Shown here in pieces: positions 12,230 through 64,000 of a DNA stretch of 64,000 bases. The notes under the pieces were generated by a model that was not told the DNA's origin, made no database searches, and saw only the letters and a program-made list of their open reading frames with translations. The translations under genes were made by a program, and so were the position numbers. Origin of the DNA: Undaria pinnatifida. Its lineage: Eukaryota > Sar > Phaeophyceae > Laminariales > Alariaceae. The stretch spans positions 9,420,330 to 9,484,329 of the forward strand of contig JABAKD010000009.1 in the NCBI GenBank assembly GCA_012845835.1. The letters run 5' to 3'. Positions within the stretch are counted from its first letter, which is position 1; every line of letters starts with the position of its first letter.

Positions 12230-12817
12230 TGTGCGGGGACACGGAGTTTCCCCTGCAGCTGTGTCAATTGAGCAGGTTCTCGGGGAATACTCATTTTCGA
12301 AGCCTTCGCAGAGACGTAGCTTTATTTGATTCCACCAGAGCCCTGGATGGCTTTTGAGATCAGAGGCACGTGCCTTCGATCTATTTCCTGACTACCCCGA
12401 ATACAAAACGCCAATCGTATCATACGAAACCCATCCAAGTTATCTCAATACGGATAATTACAGGTCTTTCAAGGCCGTATCTTAACATTGGTCACTCACT
12501 TGTACTAGATAAACTCTTGTACTAGCCCCACAGAGCCACCGATAAGAACTGAACGCGTGCAAAAAAAGCGAAGCAAATGCACCATTCCCTTTTTCCTATA
12601 CGCACATGCATTCAAAGGCATGTGAAACCCTTTTATATCGTTTCCGTATCCTAGATATTACACCTTGTTAGGCTCCCAGGGCAAAACCATAACACTAGCC
12701 CACCCTGATGAGCCGTGTATGCGAAAATATGGAAGATTCAGGGAAGCATCGGTTCCACGGTCTAGAACACGACTCGGAGATGCGGCTCTTCTAAACCTAC
12801 TCCCACACCTCTACCCT
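12230..12817 (+). repeat. Dispersed repeat B, copy 2, split by a 202-bp insert
   Basis: Repeat B sequence runs to 12487 and resumes at 12690. The insert 12488-12689 is flanked by TAACA on both sides, a probable 5-bp target duplication. The insert itself has no recognised similarity here. Confidence 0.78.
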
Positions 12818-13048
12818 GCGAGGCTACGAAGCCCCAGGAAAAATGCTTAAGCAGAAAACCACAAACGGAGAACGGAAGACGGGAAGAGGGCTACAGAAGC
12901 GAATGTCGGGATCGACAGGCACGTTTGCCATCACATTCCGCAGATTAGCGAGGGGAATGGGGCGAGGGGGAACAGGGAAAACAGAAACTATCCACAAAAA
13001 AACAAATGCGAAACGCTGGGTTCGAAGGCAGAATAGTTAAAAACCTCG

Positions 13049-13290
13049 TCAGCGAACCCCCGAGATGAAAAACCACCTTTTGGGCATTGGCAACAAGCTT
13101 TTAGCTGAAGCCAGCCCTTTTGAGTAGGTGTGGGGCATCGGCCTCCGGGCGGACGACGCCGACGCCCATCACCCCCACTTGTGGCGAGGAGATAATTTGT
13201 TCGGGCAGGCTATTTCTACCGTCCGCGACCTCCTTCGCCGCAACACGGACGGGTTGGCACAGCCCTGCTCTTCGCGTCAATTCTGCACTC
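13049..13290 (+). pseudogene. NADAR (YbiA-like) domain remnant upstream of retroelement protease
   Basis: One frame reads GNKLLAEASPFE, a stop, then VWGIGLRADDADAH and later WRGDNLFGQAISTVRDLL. This matches the C-terminal half of NADAR/YbiA family proteins (pattern L-L/A-E-A-S, x-W-G-I-G-L, W-x-G-x-N-L-x-G-x-A-L-x-x-V-R), which act on ADP-ribose-type or riboflavin-pathway substrates. The stop (TAG where CAG is expected) and missing N-terminus make it a pseudogene. It lies just upstream of, and in line with, the aspartic protease and RT pieces. Confidence 0.6.
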
Positions 13291-13339
13291 CGATATTGTC
13301 TGAGGGAATCATGAGATTAACCCAGCACTGCTGACACGC

Positions 13340-14735
13340 CTTCGGGTTTCAGCACGTGCTTTCCCCGGTCCTCCTTCGGATTTTTCGACCCATTTTTACG
13401 GTGCGCCAGCTGACCACAGCCCCGATGTGCTGGCTGTCGCCTCTTGCGCCGCCCTCACGCTCGCGGACGTGCCCTCGCTCCCTGAGCACGACCCGGGCCT
13501 CGTCGGAGGCACGATTACACTCGATGACGCCTGTTTTACCACCAAAATTACCGTGCATAGAGAAACCACCGCCTCTACGGTTTTTTGTTGTTTCGCGGTC
13601 GTAGACACTGGCTTCCCCTGGACTTTCATCCCCCGACACGTGTTGGAGAAGATGCTTTCCGGTGGCGCGGCCACCGTTAATTGCGAGCAGGATTCTTCCC
13701 CTCGTTCCTGGGAGAATTCAGCAACTCCACTCCCCTATGAACTTGGACGAGCGTCCGCCTGAGCGTCCAATTCCTCTGGGTTGGCCAAACAACGAGCTCT
13801 CTCACCGTGTGGGACTGCGTCGTCCCGCCCTCAGATACGCAACACGCGGTGCTTCTGGGATGCGATAGCCGAATGCGTTTTAATACGCGGTCCTACCGCT
13901 CCTTCCCTCCCCGCCCGTCTGACCAGAGAGTTTTTGGGGAGCTGACGCTATCACGCCATGTCCCCATGGGTACGTCGGCTTTTGTGCCCGACCCCCTCGC
14001 CTCTGGCGGTTGTTTTCACCTCCGTTACGATGGCGCCGATCGCGTCACTTTGTCAGACGAGCCTCAGCTGCTCGCTGTTAACTTGATCCGCAGTAACGGC
14101 CTACCAGCTCTTTCAGGCCATTATCTCTTCGAAAATCTACCCCAGCAGGACCATCGTTTTGCCGAAGAACGTTCGCCGCCTCAGGGCGACAGGTCCTTCC
14201 CACCATCAGCGCGACCGACCTTGAGCCCGGCGACCTTCTGGGAGTCGCCCACGCCCCATTAGTGCGCGCACCCATTGCCGTTTTCTGGCGTACGAACCGT
14301 GCACCAGCCGTCTCCCCGTCCACGAACGCGCCTGAGGTTGCGGCCATTTCGGAACCCTCTCTCACAGCAGCTGCAGCCACGGCCTCGCCCTCGCCTGCCC
14401 CGCTCGAGCGTTTGACTCCCGAACGACGAGTCTCGTTCCTACGCGTCTGGAACCGCCTGCCGAGGCATCTACGAGATATAGATTTTGATTTACATTGCCC
14501 GGAATGTACCCCTTTGGCCATCGAGGAACTATGCGACGTTCTCTGCGAATTTCTGGTTGTTTTTTTTTTCCGACTCCAAAACGGATGTTGGCGCCTCTAC
14601 TCTCTGATGCCCTTCGAAATTTCGGTGCCGGAGGGCAGCGCGCCTGTCTCCTCCCGGCCACATCGCATCAACCCGATTGTGGCCAAAGAGGTGGACGCCA
14701 CTCTCAATCAGCACAACCATAACAGTAGCTCCAAT
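13340..14735 (+). mobile_element. Ty3/gypsy fragment: aspartic protease and start of reverse transcriptase
   Basis: The aspartic protease motif VVDTGFPWTFIP lies near 13598, with the DTG triad intact. Frames then shift repeatedly (near 13740, 13870 and 14260). The RT N-terminus is recognisable near 14608: MPFEISVPEGSAPVSSRPHR followed by INPIVAKEVDATLNQ, the typical opening of Ty3/gypsy RT. The sequence breaks off at about 14705 and turns into unrelated C-rich DNA, so the catalytic part is absent. It appears to be the same family as the minus-strand fragment at 8.65-11.93 kb. Confidence 0.85.
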
Positions 14736-14884
14736 TCATTTATATGGTCTTCAAGCGCCAATTAACCCCCACCCCCCCCCTTCCCCGCCGTCCGCACCAA
14801 CACCTAGACCTAGCACCACGCGTGCAGTAAGCTCCTACGCATTTATGCGACCTAAACAAATATTGGAAAATGCCCCCCCCATTA

Positions 14885-15100
14885 CCCTCCCGGCAAAACA
14901 AGACGAGGATAGGATGAGCAAACAGTTGCTAATGTAATATTTGGAATAAGCGTAATGAGCGCCCAAATGTTGGAGGTGTCTCTATTAGGAGTAGGAACGG
15001 TGCTCCGACTCGAAAGGGATGCGTGATCAATGGTCAAATTACTAAGGCAAGCAGCAAATGAGTACGCCCCCCCCTCTTTGAACCTCTGCCCACCCCTCAC
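14885..15100 (+). mobile_element. 3' end of a LINE (strongly 5'-truncated)
   Basis: Matches the last 200 bp of the copy at 47370-48560: GACGAGGATAGGATGAGCAA, the tail GAGCGCCCAAATGTTGGAGG and GTAGGAACGGTGCTCCGACT. Severe 5' truncation is typical of LINE retroposition. Confidence 0.85.
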
Positions 15101-15207
15101 CGGACATGCGACTAAAATATATTATCCACAATAAACTAGTGGTGCCATTCACAGCCGTCAGAGTCTGTCCCTCTCCAAAATGTTTTTTTTTATAGTTCCG
15201 TGCACAG

Positions 15208-15410
15208 ATTGACGAACATCATCACCCTGTTGACCCTGGTGCACAAGCTAGTTTTAAGGGGAGTCGCCGATCTATTATACCCTTAATAACGAGGACACAC
15301 ACAGCTGCAGCAGCAATACGCGCGATCGGAGTATCAATCACACACAGCCTTTTTTGAAAGAAGGATGTCGACGAAACTTTTGATCTCACAGCTGGCTGTT
15401 TTTGTAGTAG
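15208..15410 (+). repeat. Dispersed repeat D, copy near TRIM
   Basis: Carries the CACCCTGTTGACCCTGGTGC, GGGGAGTCGCCGATCTATTA and ACGCGCGATCGGAGTATCAA blocks and ends TTTTGATCTCACAGCTGGCT. Confidence 0.75.
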
Positions 15411-15590
15411 TATTTAAAACAATTAAAAATACACTTCATCAGCTGTGAGACCAACAGCAAGCAGCAATATAGTGGTGTTATAGTATTAAAAGTAGTGTTT
15501 ACAATTAGTAGTGTATTTTTTTCAATATTTGACGTTCCTGAGTGACAGCGAATGAATGCCGCCCGCGGAGCGAAGACCTTGTCGTATATA

Positions 15591-15963
15591 TGTTGAGGTA
15601 TTGGTAGGGTATTGGTCCGTTTGACCACTTGCAAAAGGTTAACCAATAGCTTACCCAAACTAAGCCTCATAACACTTCCCCCCCCTGAAATGGCGGGATA
15701 GCAGGTCGGCCGGATATACGGGCGGACCTGTCAATATCCAAGCGATTTCATTTCGTTGAGATACCGGGGAGAGTATTTTTCAAGTTCGACACGGGGAAAG
15801 TCCGAAAAATTTTATTATTGTGGATGGTGGAGTTCGAACCCACGACCCAAAAACCCATGGTCCTGCCGACGACGCCATTTGTTAAGGTATTAGTGGAGCA
15901 TTAGTCCGTTTGACCACTTGCAAAAGGTTAACCATTAGCTTACCCAAACTAAGTCTTACAACA
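15591..15963 (-). mobile_element. TRIM copy 2: complete miniature LTR retrotransposon (373 bp)
   Basis: Two 84-bp terminal repeats (15591-15674 and 15880-15963) start TGTT and end AACA. Read on the minus strand, the 5' LTR is followed after AA by TGGCGTCGTCGGCAGGACC, which starts with the TGG expected of a tRNA primer-binding site. Immediately before the 3' LTR is a polypurine tract (GGGGGGGAAG). Flanks on both sides carry TATA, a possible 4-bp target duplication. It has no coding capacity. The internal 206 bp include a B-box-like GGGTTCGAACTCC. Confidence 0.85.
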
Positions 15964-16164
15964 TATACACTCATCATTCATACCACGAAATAATGTAGGC
16001 CGACATGTTTACTCACACACAGCTACATGCAGCAGCACCGACAGGCAGCGAGGTTTTTTCATTTTTCACCGTGTTTCACTACGAGTATAATACTATTAGT
16101 ATAGATAATAGATGAGCTAGAAGATGATATGATGACATCAGATCGATGTAGAACCAAACCGCGT

Positions 16165-16320
16165 TGCGGGTCATATTACAAAAATTAAAGTACACTCCAG
16201 CTGTGAGATCGAAGATTTTGTCGAAACTCATCTTTGCACGCTGTGTGTGATACTCCGATCGCGCGTGTTACCGGGTGTGTGTCCTCATTCAGGATATAGG
16301 TCGGCGACTCCGGAAGTGCA
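16165..16320 (-). repeat. Dispersed repeat D, inverted copy
   Basis: Reverse-complement copy: CAGCTGTGAGATCGAAGATT, TGATACTCCGATCGCGCGTG and ATAGGTCGGCGACTCC. Together with the plus-strand copy at 15208-15410 it flanks the TRIM at 15591-15963. Confidence 0.75.
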
Positions 16321-16607
16321 TCAGTTTATCAAGTGTATCCTGTAAGTCGTGTAACCTGTGAGGGGAGGGCGGAGTTTGTAAGGGCGTGGGGGCCTGGGTT
16401 TGAACAAGAGGGAGCGCTTGGGGGGTACCGGGCGGGGCAACTCAATCTGTGCGCGGAAACTATAATAACTAGCGAACAAATCGGACGGTTGTGGAAGGAA
16501 TGCATTATCAGTTCACCATTTGTATCCTGTAAGTCGTACAACCAGTGAGGAGAAAGGTCATGTATCGTGAAATAAAATGCGCGCTATCTCTCACTACGGG
16601 TGGTGCA

Positions 16608-17064
16608 GTGGTACTCCGAGTGGGGGATGCGTGGTTGGTCGGTGTTGGGAAGCGTGCTCCTCATGGGTTCGGGGAGACAATGTATCGAAAAACTGCTGCG
16701 CAAAGCCGTGGTAGCTGCAGACTCAACAAGTCCGTCGCATAGTAGAGGCCCGGAGGGGCCTGCGGTTTGCGGATAGGAGACAACTAGATAACCAAGTTCG
16801 CTACTGGACGAAAGGGAGTATGTTAAAAGACAAGAGGAATAAAACAAGTAAGTCAAAAATAGAAGCTACCCAAAAAAAAAGGGAAAGTAAAATGCAAAGC
16901 TATGCAAGGCGAAAGAGCTTGCCTTGGGGAGAGAAGAGCACCGGGGAGAAGGTCACGCAGCCCAGGTCGACACGTTCACTGCTCCGACGACGCCAATTGT
17001 AGTGGTACTCCGAGTGGGGGATGCGTGGTTGGTCGGTGTTGGGAAGCGTGCTCCTCATGGGTTC
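16608..17064. repeat. 63-bp perfect direct repeat, 394 bp apart
   Basis: 16608-16670 and 17002-17064 appear identical over 63 bp (GTGGTACTCCGAGTGGGGGA ... CATGGGTTC). The sequence between is unrelated to other repeats here. Nothing else is recognisable from 16320 to 17890 apart from an AGCAGGTAGAGC run at about 17185-17230. Confidence 0.85.
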
Positions 17065-17889
17065 CGGTGCCCTTGTTTGGTCTCTCCTCATGGCTCGCTG
17101 GATGGACTCAAAAGCTTATACATTATTTCCTCTACTTTAAACTCTAAAAGACAGACAAAACATGCCTAGGCACGATAGGACAGGGTAGAGCAGGTAGAGC
17201 AGGTAGAGCAGTTAGAGCAGGTAAAGCAGGTAGTGAGATGTGGGGCGTCCTGCTTGTCCCATCATCGTCACCTACATTATCGCCCATCTATGATGGCCTT
17301 GACGTGAATGTGACATCTAATGTCACGTGGTTTCACCTCAACCATGATATGGCTTCACGTCGAATCTATAAACTATCCTTCTACGAAGCGCACTCCATTA
17401 CAGCAGTGGTTCTCAGATTTCGATCATGGCATGGAAACAGTGCCTACAGCACGGTGCGGAAATCTCCTTTTCTTTCTTTCTTTCCTTCCAGTTTCGCTAG
17501 GTCCTCCTACGTTTTGCGGTGCATATCGTACCACACCGCACCGCACCGTAAGAAAAAATGAGCAACGCCGTGCGTGATAAAAGAGCCCCGGAAATGATCG
17601 TACTCGCTCATACAAAGTTCGCACGTTTTTCAATTTTAATTGAAAGTTACGCGTATTTTTTTCTTTTTTCTTTTTTTGTCATCCTCCGGCAGATGGGGAA
17701 AAAATAAAGCTTTAGCTCACCATACTTCCACGTATTTGGTCCGGTTTTCGCTAGGTCCTACGCTGCGGTGCAAATCGCACGGCACCCCACCGCACCGCAC
17801 TGCACCGCACTGCACCGCACCGTAAGAAAAAAACGCACAACGCTGATAAAAAAAAAACTAAAAACAATCGTACTCTCGCTCATTTCAGA

Positions 17890-18300
17890 GTTATGTTCCG
17901 CAGGGTTTGTGGACTCCGGGTAAGGGTATGGGAGTCTTACAGAACTTCCAGAAGTTTCGGGTACGGGTATGAAAGTGTTACAGAACTTCCAGAAGTTCCG
18001 GGTATTGTGGCACGGGCGTACAGAACTCACAGAAGTTCCGGGCGGGTACGAAAGGAGCTGCACCCGTACCCCGGGTAATGTGGCACGGGGTGTACAAAAC
18101 TCACAGAGGTTCCGGGTATGGGTATGAATATCCTACAGAACTAACAGAAGTTCGGGTACGGGTATGAAAGTCTTACAGAACTCCCAGAAGTTCCGGGTGT
18201 TGTGGCACGGGCGTACAGAACTTCCAGAAATTCCGGGTACGGATATTAATGCCCTACAGAACTTACAGAACTTCCGGGTACGGGTAATACCCGGGTGAAT
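17890..18300. repeat. Minisatellite of 30-40 bp units (CAGAACT...AGAAGTTCCGGGT), block 1
   Basis: About ten imperfect units containing TTACAGAACTTCCAGAAGTTCCGGGTACGG. Related words recur at 19620-19925 and 20320-20350. Unit length varies. Open frames over it are artefacts. Confidence 0.85.
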
Positions 18301-18306
18301 GCACAC

Positions 18307-18608
18307 TGTTAAGGAATTAGTGAGGTATTAGTCCGTTTGACTACTTGCAAAAGGTTAACCAATAGCTTACCCAAACTAAGCCTTATAACACTCTCCCCCC
18401 CTGAAACGGCGGGATAGCTGGTCGGCCGGATATACGGGCGGACCTGTCAATATCCAAGCCGTTTCATTTCCTGGGTATACGGGGTAGAGTATTTTTCAAG
18501 TTCGACACGGGGAAAGTCCGGAAAAGTTTATCATGGTGGATGTGGGATTTGAACCCACGACCCAAAAAACCCATGGTCTGCCGACGACGCCATTCATTAA
18601 TGAGTAAG
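18307..18608 (-). mobile_element. TRIM copy 3 (one LTR, 18307-18390)
   Basis: LTR and full internal region are present. The other LTR is replaced by repeat B copy 3, and about 37 bp of the missing LTR (GGTTAACCAACAACTTACCC onward) reappear after repeat B at 18980-19016. Repeat B therefore probably inserted into, or recombined with, that LTR. Confidence 0.8.
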
Positions 18609-18979
18609 GTGGGGACACGGAGTGCTCCTGCAGGTCTGCCAATTGAGCAGATCCTCGGAGAGTACTCACTTTCTTTTCCTTCGTAGCGACGTTGCTTTAT
18701 TCGATTCCACCAGAGCCCCGGATAGCTTCTGAGATCGGAGGCACGTGCCTCCGATCTATTACTAACTTTCCTGAATATAAAACGCCAACCTTGTCATGTG
18801 AAACCCATCCAAATGATCTCAAATTCGGATAGTTACAGGCCTTTCGAGGCCGTATCTTAACACTAGCCCACTCTGATGAATCGCATATGCAGAATATGGG
18901 AGATTCGGGGAAACTCCGGTTCTACGAACTAGACCATGAGTCGAAGATGCGGCTCCTCAAACCCCACTCCCACACCTCT
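18609..18979 (+). repeat. Dispersed repeat B, copy 3
   Basis: Full-length copy of about 370 bp with the same ends as copy 1, sandwiched between TRIM pieces. Confidence 0.8.
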
Positions 18980-19619
18980 GGTTAACCAACAACTTACCCA
19001 AACTAAGCCTTATAACAACACCCCCTCGGGGGGGAGGTCGATTTTGAAGTGGAGGATTTAGGATTTATTCCAACTTGCATGGATGGCATGTGGTCTCACT
19101 GGGCCAATGTCCCCGAGGCAATCTGTCGTAGCTTTAAGGGAATTATGAATTATCTACAAAACCACCACCGAGAGAGGCGATAAATCGTGAACCTCAATGA
19201 GTGGCGACCGGGGCAACAGCCGCGCTCACGGCTATACTGCGCTATGATGATACCATAGCGTACCCCGGCTGTGGCGCTTCAAAACAAATAATGGCGGTCA
19301 CAAGCCCATATTTGCCACCACAGCTCGATAAGCCAAGTGCCGCGACAAGGCAGAAGCGAAACTACACCGAAAACGCAGAAGATACTTCCGGGCATCGATG
19401 GTTGCTGCATCGCCGTCACGGCAGATCTATGTATTATTCCGATCAGAAAAAACATTGACAACACTCAATACGTGTTTCCCCGGTCGGCGCCAAATTCGTA
19501 CCAGGCATGTTTCCACCAAATCGAATCGAATTCAATTCGATTGATAAAAATTAAAAAAATGTACATTTGTATTCAAAAATGCCCTTCGAAATAATGCATG
19601 TGCGCTCCCCGGGTATTGT

Positions 19620-19928
19620 AACAAAGGTATACCCTTACCCCGGGTATTGTTTGTGCCACCGTCTTACAGAAGTCACAGAAGTTCCGGGTTAGGGTATGGG
19701 AATCTTACAGAACTTACAGAAATTCCGGGTACGGTACGGAAGTGTTACAGAACTCACAGAAGTTCTGGGTATTGTGGCACGGGCGTACAGAACTCACATA
19801 CGTTAAAAAAAATATATACCCGTACCCCGGGTATTTGTGGCACTGGCGTACAGAACTTCCAGAAGTTCCGGGTAAGGATATGAATGTCCTACAGAACTCA
19901 CAGAAGAAGTCCTCTGTAGCGTAATACC
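19620..19928. repeat. Same minisatellite, block 2
   Basis: About eight units of the CAGAACTCACAGAAGTTCCGGGT type. A TRIM copy has inserted directly after it, and a few bases of the array motif (GGGTAAATACCCCGGGTATG) reappear after that TRIM, so the TRIM probably landed within the array. Confidence 0.8.
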
Positions 19929-19931
19929 CGG

Positions 19932-20314
19932 TGTTAAGGAATTGATAGGGTGTTAGTCCGTTTGACTACTTGCAAAAGATTAACCAATAGCTTACCCAAA
20001 CTAAGCCTTATAACACTCTCCCCCCCCTGAAACGGCGGGATAGCAGGTCGGCCGGACATACCGGCGGACCTGTCAATACGTCCAAGCCGTTTCATTACCT
20101 GGGTATACCGGGGAGAATATTTTTCAAGTCCGACATGGATGGGGAAAATCTGAAAAGTTTATTATTGTGGATGGTGGGGATCGAACCCAAAACCCAAAAA
20201 CCCATGGTCTGTCGACGACGCCATTTGTTAAGGAATTAGTAGGGTATTAGTCCGTTTGACCACTTGCAAAAGGTCAACCAATAGCTTGGCTTACCCAAGC
20301 TAAGCCTTACAACA
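19932..20314 (-). mobile_element. TRIM copy 4: complete element with two LTRs
   Basis: LTRs 19932-20015 (84 bp) and 20226-20314 (89 bp). Internal region as in copy 2, with the same PBS-like and polypurine features on the minus strand. It is inserted at the edge of the minisatellite. Flanks do not show a clear target duplication. Confidence 0.82.
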
Positions 20315-21933
20315 CTGGGGTAAATACCCCGGGTATGGTTTGTGCGTACCCTACAGAACCCAACCTGACTGGTCTGGAGTTACGCTTTGTTTTTACTTCA
20401 TAACAATTTTCTCTCCGGGAGCCTCTGCCTCCACATAGCACTACGTAGGTAGATGTGTTATTAATAGCAGCGGCTGTTGTCGCGAACGAGTCGAGTCGCG
20501 ATTTATCGCCAAGCAATGCAGCAGCTACAACTGTTTAACACCTGCTAGTAATACTTGCAAGATATATATACTGGGGTATACACAAGAAAGTAGTAATATT
20601 ATATTGCTCAAAATCAATCAATCAACGTTGCGCATTTTGGTCAACAAAGCAAGCAAAACAACGAAAATGGTACCTGGGTAAATCGATTCTGCTTTTTTCT
20701 CGAAAATCTCCTCTCTCTGCGACGGAAAAAAATTGAAGCCCACCACTATAAAAAAAACTCACTAAATCACCAGGTAAATTGTTTTTTGATCCGTGCAGGC
20801 AGCAGCTCCTGCCGCTGTGAGTGTTTGGAGGCATCTTCATTCTTCACGAACAAGCGGAGCGGTTTGCTTTGGAAAATATAAATTTGAATTCGACGGGATA
20901 CGTCCGAGATCGTTCGAGTTTGTAAGGTGAGCCTCGCTCCCGGCCAGCTGTCTGGGGAAGCGGACGACGAGTGCACCGAAGAAGCTCCGAGGTTGATTGA
21001 CCCATTCCGCATGAGGGTGCATGGTCCTGTGTAAGCCCAGCCCCTCTACCTGGGGGAGATGGATAGTTCAGCAACCCCCCCCTTTTGCTCCTTTGCGTTT
21101 ATCTTGACCTAGATTTTGTCTCCTAGGATCTCATGTTGCTGTCGGGAACCAGACTGGTTATTTTTGGGTCGCGGATCAAGCGTGTTCGAGCACGGAGGTG
21201 TCGAGGTGATTCGCCGGAAGGCGGGTGCGTCCTGCTTGTGGACCCCAAGCACGAAAGCGAGGGTTGCTTTTGTAGCTTGTTTTCGGAGGTGATTTTGTGT
21301 TTTTGCGGCGTGTTCGGTGAGACTGATGAGAGACTTTCCCCTTACTTTCAGCCTTTCGGCACGGCGGCGAGGAAGCCGTGCAAGGAGTTCCCCGAGTCTT
21401 ACGTTGTGGTGGTGACGCCTGTGTAGCCAATGGTCTGGTCAGCTCCGGCCAATCCCCCCCAGAGCTTGCGCTTTGGCGATCGATCCGTTTGAGAGGTCTT
21501 ACCATTTTTTCGATGCTCTTTTTTCAAACCCATCGTCAAAACCGAACGCCTTTTTGTGGTCCCATGTCTGTTGCCTCGGTCGCCGACACACCACCCTCCT
21601 CGACGCCTTTCCCCGACTCCGACCACGCCTTTGCCTCTCACCCTCACCCCCCTTGCTGTCGGCCCTGATGTGCTCACCGAATCGTGCATCACCTCTCTCG
21701 ATCCCATCGGAAAACAGACCTTTTCCAAGATTTCCTTGTTAAAAACTGCAAATTCAGGGGGAAACGGGGGGGGGGGCAGATTGGGCTATCATAAAGGCAC
21801 AACAACGGCACAGCAGGCAAGGAAAGAGAGGGGAGGGAGGTGCTTGCTGGCGGCTCTTCGGCGGTGAGCAGAGCAGAGCGCCACGCCGACCGCCCTGCAA
21901 GGAGGCCAGTAGTAGAACCAGAAATCTGCAGCC
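20315..21933. other. Upstream region of the remodeller gene, no recognised feature
   Basis: It contains several short low-quality frames. The longest on the plus strand (21133-21426) has no recognisable domain. The promoter and 5' UTR of the remodeller gene should lie here, but I cannot identify a TATA box or initiator with confidence. Confidence 0.4.
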
Positions 21934-63894
<41,961 letters not shown>

Positions 63895-64000
63895 GTGATG
63901 GCGCGCTTGGGGAGGGGAGCTCTGTGTTGCGCTCTGTTGTGTTGTGTTGTGTTGGGGACGCAGGGGTAATCATTACCAGGCGTGAATTGTCCTGCATGGC

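Noticed and set aside
15800-15880. Possible tRNA gene (B-box-like sequence, minus strand)
   Set aside because: The B-box and T-arm look right, but no matching 5' acceptor strand or proper anticodon arm can be placed. The sequence lies inside a repeated TRIM, so it is a tRNA-like or PBS-containing part of that element.
1-21900. Integrated large DNA virus (as known in brown algae)
   Set aside because: No viral capsid, polymerase or other viral core gene pattern seen; the content is retroelements and simple repeats.

Overview
This is a nuclear window from an intron-rich, repeat-rich eukaryote. I infer a stramenopile, most likely a brown alga. The reasons are: one gene split into at least 36 short GT-AG exons with introns averaging about 1 kb; Ty3/gypsy and non-LTR retroelements whose reading frames look like those I remember from brown algal and related genomes; and abundant simple repeats such as GGGTC and GGTGTT arrays. 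The species assignment is inference and rests on no database search.

Layout. Positions 1 to about 21900 are gene-poor and made of decayed mobile DNA: a broken reverse-transcriptase remnant (about 3.5-4.9 kb), a near-perfect 280-bp tandem duplication of GGGTC-rich sequence (5.73-6.29 kb), and two oppositely oriented pieces that look like one Ty3/gypsy family (RNase H and integrase on the minus strand at 8.65-11.93 kb; gag-region, protease and start of RT on the plus strand at 13.05-14.73 kb). They are joined by three copies of a 370-bp repeat (here repeat B), several copies of an 84-bp-LTR miniature retrotransposon (TRIM), a 5'-truncated LINE end, and a minisatellite of 30-40 bp units (17.9-19.9 kb). 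I found no intact host gene there.

Positions 21934 to 63894, and beyond the right edge, hold one very large plus-strand gene for a CHD-like SNF2 chromatin remodeller. I could join 36 exons with consistent reading phase at every junction, giving about 2121 codons so far. Domain order: polyQ N-terminus, two zinc-ribbon-like Cys clusters, chromodomain, bromodomain, C4HC3 PHD finger, second chromodomain, PDZ-like fold, NUMOD1-like helix-turn-helix module, long acidic and glycine-rich linker, complete two-lobe SNF2 helicase, and the start of a CHD6-9-like post-helicase segment. The protein would read acetyl and methyl marks on chromatin, touch DNA, and move nucleosomes using ATP. No 3' end lies in the window.

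The introns are the second story. They carry LINE fragments, small dispersed repeats, a probable TTAA-type MITE, and long G+T-rich arrays, many with a 5-bp unit. In at least seven places an intron contains decayed echoes of the edge of the neighbouring exon, including its splice site. This suggests repeated local tandem duplication across exon-intron boundaries.
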